A stretch of 64,000 bases of DNA. Source: Qipengyuania gelatinilytica (GTDB lineage Bacteria > Pseudomonadota > Alphaproteobacteria > Sphingomonadales > Sphingomonadaceae). The position numbers and the translations under genes are program-made. The stretch spans positions 868,001 to 932,000 of the forward strand of contig NZ_CP081294.1 in assembly GCF_019711315.1 (NCBI RefSeq), read 5' to 3'. This document shows, piece after piece, positions 44,547-54,000 of this stretch. How positions within the stretch are numbered: position 1 is the stretch's first letter; the number at the start of each line of letters is the position of its first letter. A model generated the notes under the pieces. It worked only from the letters and a program-made list of their open reading frames with translations. It had not been told where the DNA came from and searched no databases.

Positions 44547-45659
44547 TCAGCCGGGCAGGTCCGCGAAATCGGTGAGAGCCGCATCACGCAGGCCCCGCCA
44601 GACATTGCGGGCCTGCACGGTTTCGCGGACATCGTGGACGCGCACTAGCTGCACGCCCGCATCCATCGCCCGCATGGCCAGCGCAATGCTGCCACCGAGG
44701 CGCTGGTCCGCGCCTTCCTCCTTGCTCAGCGCACCGATCATCCGCTTGCGGCTCATACCGAGCAGCAGCGGGTGGCCGAGCGCGTGGAACAGCGGCAGCG
44801 CGTTCACCAGCGCGAGATTGTCGGCAAGGCTCTTGCCGAAACCGATGCCCGGATCGAGCAGGATACGGCTGGCGTCGATCCCGGCCTCCAGCGCCTGGTC
44901 GCGGCGGTTGCGAAGTTCGTCGAAGACATCGAACACGACATTGGAATAGTCGCCGCCCTCGTGAAGATCGTCGCCCGCGCCCGGCGCATGCATCAGCACC
45001 ACGGGGCATCCGCGCGCAGCGACCACTTCGGGGCTGCGCGGATCATGCGTCAGGCCCGACACGTCGTTGACGAGCGTAGCGCCCGCATCGAGTGCGGCCT
45101 CCATCACCGCCGCCTTGCGCGTGTCGATGCTGACCGCAGCTCCCATGGCCGCACACATTTCAACTGCGGGTACGACCCGCTCGATCTCGTCGCCTTCCCA
45201 GACAGGCTTTGCACCCGGGCGCGTGCTTTCACCGCCGATATCGATGATCGAGGCGCCTGCCTCCACCATGCCGGCAGCCTGTTCGCGCTGCACCTCGGGC
45301 TTGTCCATGAACTCGCCGCCGTCGGAGAAGCTGTCGGGCGTGACGTTGAGGATGCCCATCACCTGCGGCTGGTCGAGCCGGACAGTGCGCGCGCCCATCT
45401 CCAGCGGCGGATGCGCGATGGTAAGGTTCGACCACTGCTGCTCCGCATCGGCCGCCACGGTATCGGGCAGATGCCCCATCGCCTCGGCGATGGTATCGGG
45501 CGCTGCGAGCCAGCGTTCGGCGACCTGGCCCTCCCGGCGCAGGATCACGGCAAAGCGGCTGGCATAGACCATGCCGCCGGCGAGCCGGATGGCATTGCCG
45601 TGTTCGGATTGCGGACCAGGCACGAGGCCGATAGGGCGGATATAGACGCGATCAGTCAT
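44547..45659 (-). CDS. folP: dihydropteroate synthase with N-terminal extension
   Basis: Folate pathway enzyme joining p-aminobenzoate to the pterin pyrophosphate. The core runs from MGILNVTPDSFSDGGEF (residue ~100) through DIGGESTRPGA, SIDTRKAAVM, LVNDVSGL, LLDPGIGFGKS to the end; all signatures are present. The protein is 370 residues, about 95 longer than usual: residues 1-95 are a separate segment (YIRPIGLVPGPQSEHGNAIRLAGG) not in E. coli FolP but found in sphingomonad homologues. Downstream of the 3' end is the hemerythrin gene on the other strand. Copy B of a 25-base repeat lies 28 bases before the start. Confidence 0.94.
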   Translation of the reverse strand: MTDRVYIRPIGLVPGPQSEHGNAIRLAGGMVYASRFAVILRREGQVAERWLAAPDTIAEAMGHLPDTVAADAEQQWSNLTIAHPPLEMGARTVRLDQPQVMGILNVTPDSFSDGGEFMDKPEVQREQAAGMVEAGASIIDIGGESTRPGAKPVWEGDEIERVVPAVEMCAAMGAAVSIDTRKAAVMEAALDAGATLVNDVSGLTHDPRSPEVVAARGCPVVLMHAPGAGDDLHEGGDYSNVVFDVFDELRNRRDQALEAGIDASRILLDPGIGFGKSLADNLALVNALPLFHALGHPLLLGMSRKRMIGALSKEEGADQRLGGSIALAMRAMDAGVQLVRVHDVRETVQARNVWRGLRDAALTDFADLPG

Positions 45660-45686
45660 GGTTGGACTGCCCTAGCGCATTGCCGA

Positions 45687-45711
45687 CAGGATGGAACACA
45701 TGGAACACGGT
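45687..45711. repeat. 25-base intergenic repeat, copy B
   Basis: Identical to copy A at 34675-34699 and placed at the same distance (28 bases) before the start codon of folP. It contains the tandem GTGTTCCAT 9-mers in gene sense. The surrounding 229-base gap holds no other feature I can support. Confidence 0.85.
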
Positions 45712-45888
45712 CCTGGCGTTAAATTCACAAATGCTCGCAGCAGCCGGCCTTCCGTGCACGATCGGAAAACGGAGGATGCAGGGACTCTTGCGTACCGCCC
45801 AACGCGGCCAAGTTGACGTAGGTAGAGTCAGCTTCCGACCTATCTCGCGCGAAAAGCAGTCATTCCGCTAACGACCCGATTGCGGGCG

Positions 45889-46305
45889 CTAAAGTTCGTC
45901 GGTTTCTGTCCAGTTTTCCCAGTTGCTTCCTTCGCTGCAAAGGGAAGTCTCATCTCGGCAGATGTCTGACCTGTTCATGATTGTACGTACTGCCTCCACT
46001 CGATCGCATGGTGCGTTCGGTTCAACCTCGAGAACGAGTTGAGGAATTGGGTTGAGGGACGACGCCTCACTTGCAATCTCTGCAAGGTCGGAATCTGAGA
46101 TCACGCGCTCCGACGATCCAACCCGTTCCCTCAACAGTCCATCTTGCTCCACGGAAAACGCGAGGACCGGGGATAAATGTACTAGTCCGTCTCGTTCGGT
46201 CCGCCAGTGATCGAGCGGCTTGGAGCAGCTTTCAGCGTAAGTTTCCTTGGCCGGAGAGCAACTAGCTAAAAGTGAGAAAGTTAACGCTAGCAAGACAATT
46301 TTCAT
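45889..46305 (-). CDS. lipoprotein, unknown, in a low-GC stretch
   Basis: A 138-residue predicted lipoprotein with a lipobox LLASC (residues 12-16) after MKIVLLALTFSLLAS. The mature part is acidic with four more Cys (SCSKPLD, APCDRVE, DICRDETSLCSE), possibly two disulfides. Codon use and GC are lower than those of folP and ccrM on either side, suggesting a recent arrival. I recognise no family. Confidence 0.65.
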   Translation of the reverse strand: MKIVLLALTFSLLASCSPAKETYAESCSKPLDHWRTERDGLVHLSPVLAFSVEQDGLLRERVGSSERVISDSDLAEIASEASSLNPIPQLVLEVEPNAPCDRVEAVRTIMNRSDICRDETSLCSEGSNWENWTETDEL

Positions 46306-46374
46306 CGCTGAACTTCTGTCATCTACGGCTGCGGCGCGCAATGACCGCTTGCCACCCATAACGGCGCAGAAGTG
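46306..46374. other. spacer before the tRNA-like RNA
   Basis: The gap between the lipoprotein and ccrM genes (337 bases) holds, beside the dyad and the tRNA-like RNA, no convincing open frame. No terminator with a U-tract is seen after the RNA. Confidence 0.4.
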
Positions 46375-46398
46375 ACAAATGCTGATCGTGGCATTTGT
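46375..46398. promoter_or_regulatory. 8-bp dyad (operator or hairpin) before the tRNA-like RNA
   Basis: Perfect inverted repeat ACAAATGC / GCATTTGT with an 8-base spacer, ending 9 bases before the first base of the tRNA-like RNA. TAGCAT, an extended -10-like TGCTAGCAT, follows directly. It could be an operator overlapping the promoter, or an upstream hairpin. Confidence 0.45.
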
Positions 46399-46406
46399 GC
46401 TAGCAT

Positions 46407-46523
46407 AGAGACGTGGCAGAGCGGCTTATTGCGGGTGCCGCCTGAGAGGTTAATTGCCTCAAAGGAGCACTCCCGGAATTCCTTCAAAGTTGACCGGCGC
46501 GGGTTCGAATCCCGTCGTCTCGT
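46407..46523 (+). tRNA. tRNA-Ser-like RNA with a 40-base anticodon arm (atypical or pseudo-tRNA)
   Basis: A 117-base RNA that folds as a type II tRNA but is about 27 bases too long. Acceptor: GAGACG pairs with CGTCTC (6 bp), the outermost pair being A-G. T8 and G9 follow, then a D-arm GCA/TGC with a GG in the loop. The T-arm GCGGG-TTCGAAT-CCCGT is canonical. A CCGG/CCGG variable arm is present. Between D- and variable arms a single long hairpin replaces the 17-base anticodon arm: stem GGGTGC/GCACTC, then CCT/AGG, a GA/AA internal loop, GAGG/CCTC and a 7-base loop TTAATTG. The nominal anticodon would be AAT, which does not fit Ser. Discriminator is T and no CCA is encoded. The flanking acceptor and D-arm resemble alphaproteobacterial tRNA-Ser. 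Confidence 0.5.
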
Positions 46524-46642
46524 TTCTCGCTTGACGAAATTGCCGCAGGTCCGCTTCCCACCCAAAGTCGGACAGCCGTAGCCCTTGTTCGACCTCCGAA
46601 GAGCTGACGCAGGGCGTGACTGCTCGCGTACTTGGAAGCCCC

Positions 46643-47972
<1,330 letters not shown>

Positions 47973-47982
<10 letters not shown>

Positions 47983-49118
47983 GCTTGCGACAAACCCCGG
48001 CTGGAAAGGTTTTTCGGGATGTGCAGCACGAAGCATGCACCGCCGCTCGACGTATCGCGCACTTCCAGAAAACCGTCGTGCAAATGGGCGATACGCTGGC
48101 AAACCGTCAGCCCGAGGCCAAGGCCGTCCGCCTGACCTTCGCGGAAAAACTGATTAAATATCTGTTCCTTGCGACCATCGGGAATGCCTTTGCCGTTGTC
48201 GGTAACGAAGAAGATGTGATTCTCGCCGTCATCTTCGTAATGGATGGTGACACGGATCTTCTCGACACCGGCATGCTTGATCGCGTTTTCGATAAGGTTC
48301 TGGAACAGCTGGCGCAGCAGGTTTGGCTCGACCACCGAAACCGGCATCCGGGCGATGTTGAGCGTCAGGTCCGCCGCCTCGATCGCGGCCGAAAGGTTGA
48401 AGCGTACTTCTTCCATCAACAGGTTGATGTCATGCTTGGCAAAGTCGAGCTCGCGCGCTTCCGCAGCGGCCGCCTTTAACATGGAGCTGATATATCCGCT
48501 CAGCCCCATCGTGCTGTCCATGATAGAGCCCAGGACTGCTGTCGACCGTTCGCTCAGCGTGTTTTGCTTGTCGCGTTTGATAATGTTGAGGCCCGCCATC
48601 AGGCTTGCCATCGGGTTTTTCAGATCATGCGCGATGGAATGCGAATAGACCTTCAGCTGCGCATTGAGCCGCACCAACCGCTTCTCGCGCGAAGAAAGCG
48701 TCGAAATATCGGTGGCTATCGCGACCAGCAGCTTGTCGCCACCGGGCTTTTGAATAGCGAACTTGCGCGTGAGGAGCGTTCTTTTTTCGCCCTTCCAGTC
48801 GAGGATGTCCTCGACGATTTCGGTATGCCCCTGCTCCATCGCGCGCCGGTCTTCCTCGAGAAAGAGCTTTGCCTCTTCCTCGGTGAACTTCTCGACAGTG
48901 GTGGATCCGATAATGGTATCGCGGACTTGCGGGGAATAGATCTCGCGAAAGGCGCGATTGGCGTATACAAGCCGGCTTTCCTCGTCCTTCACGAACACGA
49001 GGTTGGGGTCGTACTCGAGGATGAACTCGAACAGGTTGTCGCCGTCGAATGGCAGCGGGCCGTCGTGTTTTTTGTAGTCTCGTCCCGGCACCGAATTCGC
49101 CCCCCATACGTCGAACAA
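47973..49118 (-). CDS. PAS-domain sensor histidine kinase (soluble)
   Basis: A 381-residue kinase without membrane spans. PAS/PAC (residues ~25-140, DPNLVFVKDEESRLVYANRAF), then HisKA with SHSIAHDLKNPMASL (phospho-His about residue 164), N box NLIENAIKHA, G1 DNGKGIPDG and G2 GLGLGLTV of the HATPase. A cytoplasmic signal is likely. Start: the frame begins at a TTG at 49118; the ATG at 49146 is out of frame and a GTG ten codons in is another option, so the N-terminus is uncertain. No response regulator gene is next to it; it is upstream of ccrM on the same strand. Confidence 0.88.
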
Positions 49119-49203
49119 CTGTGCGCCGTCCCGAAGGGGGCTTCATAGGGGATCTATCCCGATTCTACAAGTTCGCCCCGAAGCCGGGTTCAAAGAAGTG
49201 CAA

Positions 49204-49827
49204 TTAGATCAGTAACATCTGGCTGACCGGCGCAAAGCTGCGGCGGTGGAGCGGGGTCGGGCCGTGGATGCGCAGTGCTTCCATGTGGCCCTTGGAGCCA
49301 TAACCCTTGTTGCTTTCCCAGCCGTATTGCGGGTGCGCCTTGGCAGCTTCGACCATGATGCGGTCGCGGTATTCCTTGGCGAGGATGGAGGCAGCCGAAA
49401 TGCAGGCTTCCTTGCCGTCGCCGCCCACAATCGCGCGGGCGGGCCAGCGCCATTCCTCGCGCCGTCCGTGCGGGGTCATGTTGCCGTCGATCAGGACCTC
49501 TTGCGGCTCGGTGCCCAATGCCTCGACACAGCGCTGCGTGGCGACGGTCATCGCGAGCATGGTCGCACCGAAGATATTGAGCCGGTCGATCTCTTCGGGC
49601 TCCACCACCGCCAGCCCCCATGCGCAGCGACGCTGGATTTGAGGCTCGATTTTGGAACGCTTCGCGGCAGAGAGCTTTTTGGAATCGTCGAGGCCGCCCG
49701 GGCACGGCTTGCACAGCACCACTGCGGCAGCCACCACGGGACCGGCCAGCGGTCCGCGCCCTGCCTCATCGACCCCGATGACAAGGGGTGCGTCGCCAAG
49801 ACCATTTTCGGGAGTAGAAGAAAACAT
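49204..49827 (-). CDS. rnhB: ribonuclease HII
   Basis: RNase HII, 207 residues, cleaves RNA at RNA-DNA junctions and ribonucleotides in DNA. VIGVDEAGRGPLAGPVVAAAV (residues 15-35) carries the Asp-Glu pair, VLIDGNMTP a further Asp, and ISAASILAKEYRD the C-terminal acids. The ATG at 49827 leaves a 14-residue lead; the frame stays open well upstream over the neighbouring gene but without conservation-like features. Its start codon and that of the divergent sugar-dehydrogenase gene lie in one CATG. Confidence 0.95.
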   Translation of the reverse strand: MFSSTPENGLGDAPLVIGVDEAGRGPLAGPVVAAAVVLCKPCPGGLDDSKKLSAAKRSKIEPQIQRRCAWGLAVVEPEEIDRLNIFGATMLAMTVATQRCVEALGTEPQEVLIDGNMTPHGRREEWRWPARAIVGGDGKEACISAASILAKEYRDRIMVEAAKAHPQYGWESNKGYGSKGHMEALRIHGPTPLHRRSFAPVSQMLLI

Positions 49828-50992
49828 GAAGCGCCTATCGATCCTTAGCTTGACCCTATCGCCGATCGTGCTGCTCGCAAGCTGTGGCAGCGGGTATTCC
49901 ACCGGCAGCGACACGGGCGACGCCGCTTCGACCCCTGCCCCGGTCGAGCCGACCGAGACGGCATTCGAGATTACCGAGCGCGGAACCTTCAACCAGCCCT
50001 GGGCCTCGGCCTTCATTCCCGGCACCGACATGCTGGTCATCACAGAGAAGCCGGGGACGATGAAGTTCCTCGACACCGCCAGTGGGCGGCTCGGCACGAT
50101 TACCGGCGTGCCGACGGTCGACTACGGCGGACAGGGCGGGCTTGGCGAAGTCGCCTTCCTGCCGAGCGAGGCGGATTCCGATCCGTCGAACCGCACCATC
50201 TATCTCAGCTGGGCCGAAGCCGGTGAAGGCGACACGCGCGGCGCCGTGGTCGGGCGCGGCGAACTGGTCTGCGAACAGGCCGACGAATGCAGCATCGAGG
50301 GCATGGAAGTGATCTGGCGCCAGGCGCCCAAGGTCACGGGCCGCGGCCACTATTCGCACCGGATCGCCTTCAGCCCGGACGAACAGTACATGTTCGTCGC
50401 CAGCGGCGACCGGCAAAAGCAGGACCCGGCACAGGACCGCTCGAACACGCTGGGCACGATCGTCCGCCTCAATCTCGACGGCACGGCGGCGGCCGGCAAT
50501 CCCTATGGCGACGAGATCTGGTCGTGGGGCCATCGCAACATTCTCGGCCTGGATTTCGACAGCGAAGGACGCCTGTGGGAAGTCGAGCACGGTCCGGCAG
50601 GCGGTGACGAACTCAACCTCGTCACGCGCGGCGCCAATTACGGCTGGCCCGCGCGGTCCTATGGCGACAATTACAACGGCACGCCGATCCCCGACCACAC
50701 GGCCGATGACGGCTTCACCAAGCCCGCCATCGCCTGGACCCCGGTTATCGCGCCGGGCAACATGATCTTCTATTCGGGCGACCTGCTCGAAGGCTGGAAG
50801 GGCGATGCGATCATCTCCGCCCTCAAGCCCAAGGAACTGGTCCGCATTAGCTTCGATGGCGAGAATGCGACCGAGGTCGGACGCTATTCGATGGATAACC
50901 GCATCCGCTCGGTGATCGAAGGTCCCGACGGCGCGCTTTGGGTTCTCGAAGACGGTGAAGGCGGGCGCTTGCTCGAACTTCGCCCCGGTTGA
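49826..50992 (+). CDS. PQQ-dependent sugar dehydrogenase-type lipoprotein
   Basis: A 388-residue lipoprotein (lipobox LLASC at residues 16-20). The body is a six-bladed beta-propeller of the GSDH/HHIP family: FNQPWASAFIPGTDMLVITEKPGTM, GGQGGLGEVAFLP, GRGHYSHRIAFSPDE, WSWGHRNILGLDFD, VEHGPAGGDELNLV and EDGEGGRLLEL. It is likely a periplasmic, membrane-attached aldose dehydrogenase using PQQ, if the cell makes it. ATG shared with rnhB in CATG. A hairpin follows the stop. Confidence 0.92.
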   Translation: MKRLSILSLTLSPIVLLASCGSGYSTGSDTGDAASTPAPVEPTETAFEITERGTFNQPWASAFIPGTDMLVITEKPGTMKFLDTASGRLGTITGVPTVDYGGQGGLGEVAFLPSEADSDPSNRTIYLSWAEAGEGDTRGAVVGRGELVCEQADECSIEGMEVIWRQAPKVTGRGHYSHRIAFSPDEQYMFVASGDRQKQDPAQDRSNTLGTIVRLNLDGTAAAGNPYGDEIWSWGHRNILGLDFDSEGRLWEVEHGPAGGDELNLVTRGANYGWPARSYGDNYNGTPIPDHTADDGFTKPAIAWTPVIAPGNMIFYSGDLLEGWKGDAIISALKPKELVRISFDGENATEVGRYSMDNRIRSVIEGPDGALWVLEDGEGGRLLELRPG

Positions 50993-51016
50993 ACGTGAAA
51001 ATGTTCGACAGCCGCA

Positions 51017-51041
51017 GGCCGCGCCACTAATCGGCGCGGCC
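51017..51041. terminator. hairpin between sugar dehydrogenase and GNAT genes
   Basis: Perfect 9-bp stem GGCCGCGCC / GGCGCGGCC with a 7-base loop, ending one base before the GNAT start codon, where a ribosome site would be expected. It may be a terminator or a translation-blocking hairpin; no U-tract follows. Confidence 0.5.
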
Positions 51042-51042
51042 C

Positions 51043-51588
51043 ATGGCGACTCTCGTCCCCCTTTCCGCAATCGATGCCGACATGATCGAGCAATTGCTCG
51101 ACGCCGCGTTCGGCGAAAACCGGCATGCGCGTACGGCCTATCGCATCCGTGAAGGGACCGCGTGGCTCGATGCGCTGAGCTTTGCCGCGCTCGACGAAGA
51201 GGAATATCTCGTCGGCTCGATCCAGCTTTGGCCCGTCGCTCTGACCGACCCGCAGGGCCGCCCGCATCCGCTGATTATGGTCGGACCGGTCGCGGTCATG
51301 CCCGGCAGGCAGGGCGAAGGTTTCGGAAAGGCGCTGATGGCCGCCAGCCTCGGCGCGATCGATGCCGCCTTCGACGAGGGCGCACCGCCCTTTCCGCAGA
51401 TCCTTATCGGCGATCCCGAATATTACGGGCAGTGGGGCTTCACTGCCGAGCATACAGGCAGCTGGCACTGCCCCGGCCCGTTCGAACGCGAGCGGCTGCT
51501 GCTCCGAACCGGCAATCCCGCGATCCTGCCGCCCGAAGGCATGCTGGGCCCGTGGACCAGCGAGACATCACAAGCCGCCAAGGATTGA
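51043..51588 (+). CDS. GNAT-family N-acetyltransferase
   Basis: A 181-residue acetyltransferase: the acetyl-CoA site is VGPVAVMPGRQGEGFGKALM near residues 79-98 (the R/QxxGxG/A motif), with the later ILIGDPEYYGQWGFT segment seen in the YhbS-like (COG3153) group. Substrate unknown. No ribosome site can form because of the hairpin directly before the ATG; Met14 is an alternative start, though it would shorten the first helix. Confidence 0.85.
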   Translation: MATLVPLSAIDADMIEQLLDAAFGENRHARTAYRIREGTAWLDALSFAALDEEEYLVGSIQLWPVALTDPQGRPHPLIMVGPVAVMPGRQGEGFGKALMAASLGAIDAAFDEGAPPFPQILIGDPEYYGQWGFTAEHTGSWHCPGPFERERLLLRTGNPAILPPEGMLGPWTSETSQAAKD

Positions 51589-51624
51589 ACGAGGGCTTTG
51601 GCTCTGCCATCGGTTTGCGCAACG

Positions 51625-52173
51625 ATGGTCTACACCCCTCCCCCTGAGCTTGCCGGCATGTCGCTGGCCGAAATCGCCGAAGCCGTGGCGGAGCGTCGCC
51701 TGCCCCCGGTCGAGCAATGGTCGCCCGACAATGTCGATGACAGCCACATGGTCATCCGCGCCGACGGGACATGGCTGCATGACGGTAGCCCGATCACCCG
51801 CACCGCGATGGTGCGCGCCTTTGCGGGCCTCCTCAATCGCGAGGACGACGGCAGCTACTGGCTGGTCGTGCCCTACCAGAAGCTCAGCATCGAGGTCGAA
51901 GACGCCTGCTTCATTGCCACCGATGTGAGCCGCAAGGACGGCGATCTCGCGTTCCGCCTCAACACCGACGAACTGGTCGTTGCCGGCCCCGACAACCCGA
52001 TCCGCGCGGCAGGCGATCCCGACCAGCCCGCACTCTACCTCCACGTCCGCCGCGGCTGCGAGGCCCGCCTCAACCGTTCGACCTACGAACAGCTTGCGCA
52101 GATCGCTTTGGCAGAAGGCGAGGACTGGACGGTAACGAGCGGCGGCGAGACTTTCTCGCTGGTTCCGAAATGA
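51625..52173 (+). CDS. DUF1285 family protein
   Basis: A 182-residue protein of the DUF1285 family: VEQWSPDNVDDSHMVIRADGTWLHDGSPITRTAMVRAFAGLL is the conserved N-terminal part, and YLHVRRGCEARLNRSTYEQL near the end is diagnostic. Family function is unknown. ATG at 51625 has no clear ribosome site; a TTG 9 codons upstream lies close to GAGGG. The ATGA overlap with the NUDIX gene shows coupling. This DUF1285-NUDIX-cca order is a recurrent alphaproteobacterial operon. Confidence 0.88.
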   Translation: MVYTPPPELAGMSLAEIAEAVAERRLPPVEQWSPDNVDDSHMVIRADGTWLHDGSPITRTAMVRAFAGLLNREDDGSYWLVVPYQKLSIEVEDACFIATDVSRKDGDLAFRLNTDELVVAGPDNPIRAAGDPDQPALYLHVRRGCEARLNRSTYEQLAQIALAEGEDWTVTSGGETFSLVPK

Positions 52174-52763
52174 GCGATCTCTTCGGACGCCTGACCGAGC
52201 TGTTCCGGCAAGGCCACGAACGCGAGGTCGAAGACCTCCTGTCCGACGCCCGCTTCGCCGATCTCGACCGCACCGCCGATGCCGCCGTGCTGATTGCAGT
52301 CACCGAACAGGCCAATCCGACGGTCCTGCTCACCCAGCGCCCGCGCACCATGCGCGACCACCCGGGACAGGTCGCCTTTCCCGGCGGCAAGATCGACAAG
52401 GGCGAAGATGCCGTCGAGGCAGCGCTGCGCGAGGCGTGGGAAGAGCTCGGCATAGAGCGCGACCATGTCCGCGTGATCGGGACAACCGATCGCTACCAGA
52501 CCGGCACCGGCTTCGACATCACACCCGTCCTCGCCACCGTACCCGCAGACCTCGCGATCCGCCCCGACCCGCGCGAGGTGGAAAGCTGGTTCGAGGCTCC
52601 ACTCGACCACCTGTTGGACCGCCAGCGGTGGAACGAGAACGAGGTGTTCTGGAAAGGCGCGATGCGGCGCTATTACGAGATGGACCATGAAGGCTACCGC
52701 ATCTGGGGCGTGACTGCCGCAATCTGCATCAATCTCTCGCGCCGTCTGGCGTGGTTCGACTGA
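52170..52763 (+). CDS. NUDIX hydrolase, CoA pyrophosphatase type
   Basis: A 197-residue NUDIX protein: GGKIDKGEDAVEAALREAWEELG near residues 72-94 is an intact Nudix box (GX5EX7REUXEEXG), preceded by LLTQRPRTMRDHPGQVAFPGG, the CoA-pyrophosphatase (UPF0035) signature. It probably hydrolyses CoA or oxidised CoA to 3',5'-ADP and 4'-phosphopantetheine. Overlaps DUF1285 by 4 bases and precedes cca by 22 bases. Confidence 0.92.
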   Translation: MSDLFGRLTELFRQGHEREVEDLLSDARFADLDRTADAAVLIAVTEQANPTVLLTQRPRTMRDHPGQVAFPGGKIDKGEDAVEAALREAWEELGIERDHVRVIGTTDRYQTGTGFDITPVLATVPADLAIRPDPREVESWFEAPLDHLLDRQRWNENEVFWKGAMRRYYEMDHEGYRIWGVTAAICINLSRRLAWFD

Positions 52764-52785
52764 CGCCGTTAAAGCGCCGTCCACG

Positions 52786-53955
52786 ATGACCAAACTGCCC
52801 GAAGCATCCTGGACGAAACGCGCAGACCTTGCCCAGCTTGTCGCTGCGCTGGAGCCCGGCAACGCGCGCTATGTCGGCGGCGCCGTTCGCGATACGCTGC
52901 TGGGCAAGGACATCCACGATATCGACATCGCGACTTCGCTCCTGCCTGCGGACGTGATCGACCGCTGCAAGGAAGCAGGCATCCGCACCGTGCCGACGGG
53001 TATCGACCACGGCACGGTGACTGCGATCCTTCCCGACGGCCCGGTCGAGATCACGACGCTGCGCCGCGACGTTTCGACCGATGGCCGCCGCGCAACCGTT
53101 TCTTTCGCCACCGAATGGAAGGAGGACGCATCGCGCCGCGATTTCACGATCAACGCACTCTATGCCCATCCCGAAACTCTCGAGATCAGCGACTATTTCG
53201 GCGGCGTAGAGGATTTGGAGAACGGCCGCGTGCGCTTCATTGGCGATGCGCGCGAACGGATCCGCGAAGATCACCTGCGGATCCTGCGCTACTTCCGCTT
53301 CCAGACGCGCTTCGGCGACGCGTGGGACGAGGAGGCCACCGTCGCATCGAGTGAGCTTGCCTCCACCTTGAAGGGGCTCAGCCGCGAGCGTGTCGGCTGG
53401 GAACTGCAGAACCTGCTCGGCCTACCCGACCCCTCTCCGACGGTCTTCAAGATGCGCGAGCTCGGCGTGATGCAGGAAGTGCTGCCCGAATGCGGCACGC
53501 GCGAGGCGGAGAAGCTGGCCGAACTCGTCCGGCAGGAACGCGAATACGGTATTGCCCCCGATGCCATGCGCCGCCTGGCCGCGATCATCCCGCCCGTGCC
53601 CAGCCTTGCGCAAGCTGTCTCCGCGCGCCTGCGCCTCTCGCGCGCCCAGCGTGAACGCCTGTCCTGCGTGGCCGAGCGCGACGCCAGCGACAGCCAGCAG
53701 CCGCTGGCGCTCGCCTATTACGAGGGCGTGGAATGTGCGCGCGACCGTCTCTTGCTGACCCGCGCCGATCCCGGCGCGCTCGAAGACTGGGAGGCGCCGC
53801 AGCTCCCCCTCAAGGGCGGCGAAATCGTCGAGCGCGGAGTGGGCAAGGGTCCGCAGGTGGCGCGAATCCTCCAGATGGTGGAACGGCGCTGGGTGGACGA
53901 GGGATTCCCCGATCGCACCCGTGTTCTGGCCCTTCTGGACGAAGAATTGCCCTGA
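52786..53955 (+). CDS. cca: CCA tRNA nucleotidyltransferase
   Basis: A 389-residue class II CCA-adding (poly-A polymerase family) enzyme: ARYVGGAVRDTLLGKDIHDIDIAT holds the GGxxRD loop and DxD metal pair near residues 37-47, GTVTAILPDGPVEITTLRRDV and ASRRDFTINALY follow, and RFIGDARERIREDHLRILRYFRF binds NTP. It completes the CCA end of tRNAs; the tRNA-like RNA at 46407 lacks an encoded CCA. Third gene of the DUF1285-NUDIX-cca operon. Confidence 0.95.
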   Translation: MTKLPEASWTKRADLAQLVAALEPGNARYVGGAVRDTLLGKDIHDIDIATSLLPADVIDRCKEAGIRTVPTGIDHGTVTAILPDGPVEITTLRRDVSTDGRRATVSFATEWKEDASRRDFTINALYAHPETLEISDYFGGVEDLENGRVRFIGDARERIREDHLRILRYFRFQTRFGDAWDEEATVASSELASTLKGLSRERVGWELQNLLGLPDPSPTVFKMRELGVMQEVLPECGTREAEKLAELVRQEREYGIAPDAMRRLAAIIPPVPSLAQAVSARLRLSRAQRERLSCVAERDASDSQQPLALAYYEGVECARDRLLLTRADPGALEDWEAPQLPLKGGEIVERGVGKGPQVARILQMVERRWVDEGFPDRTRVLALLDEELP

Positions 53956-53972
53956 TCTTCCTGTCCGGTTTC

Positions 53973-54000
53973 CAAAGCTGAAACAGTATCTTCAGCTTTG
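53973..54000 (+). terminator. hairpin after the cca operon
   Basis: Perfect 10-bp stem CAAAGCTGAA / TTCAGCTTTG with an 8-base loop, 17 bases after the cca stop. The U-rich tail is weak (CTTAAG), so termination is likely but not certain. Confidence 0.55.
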
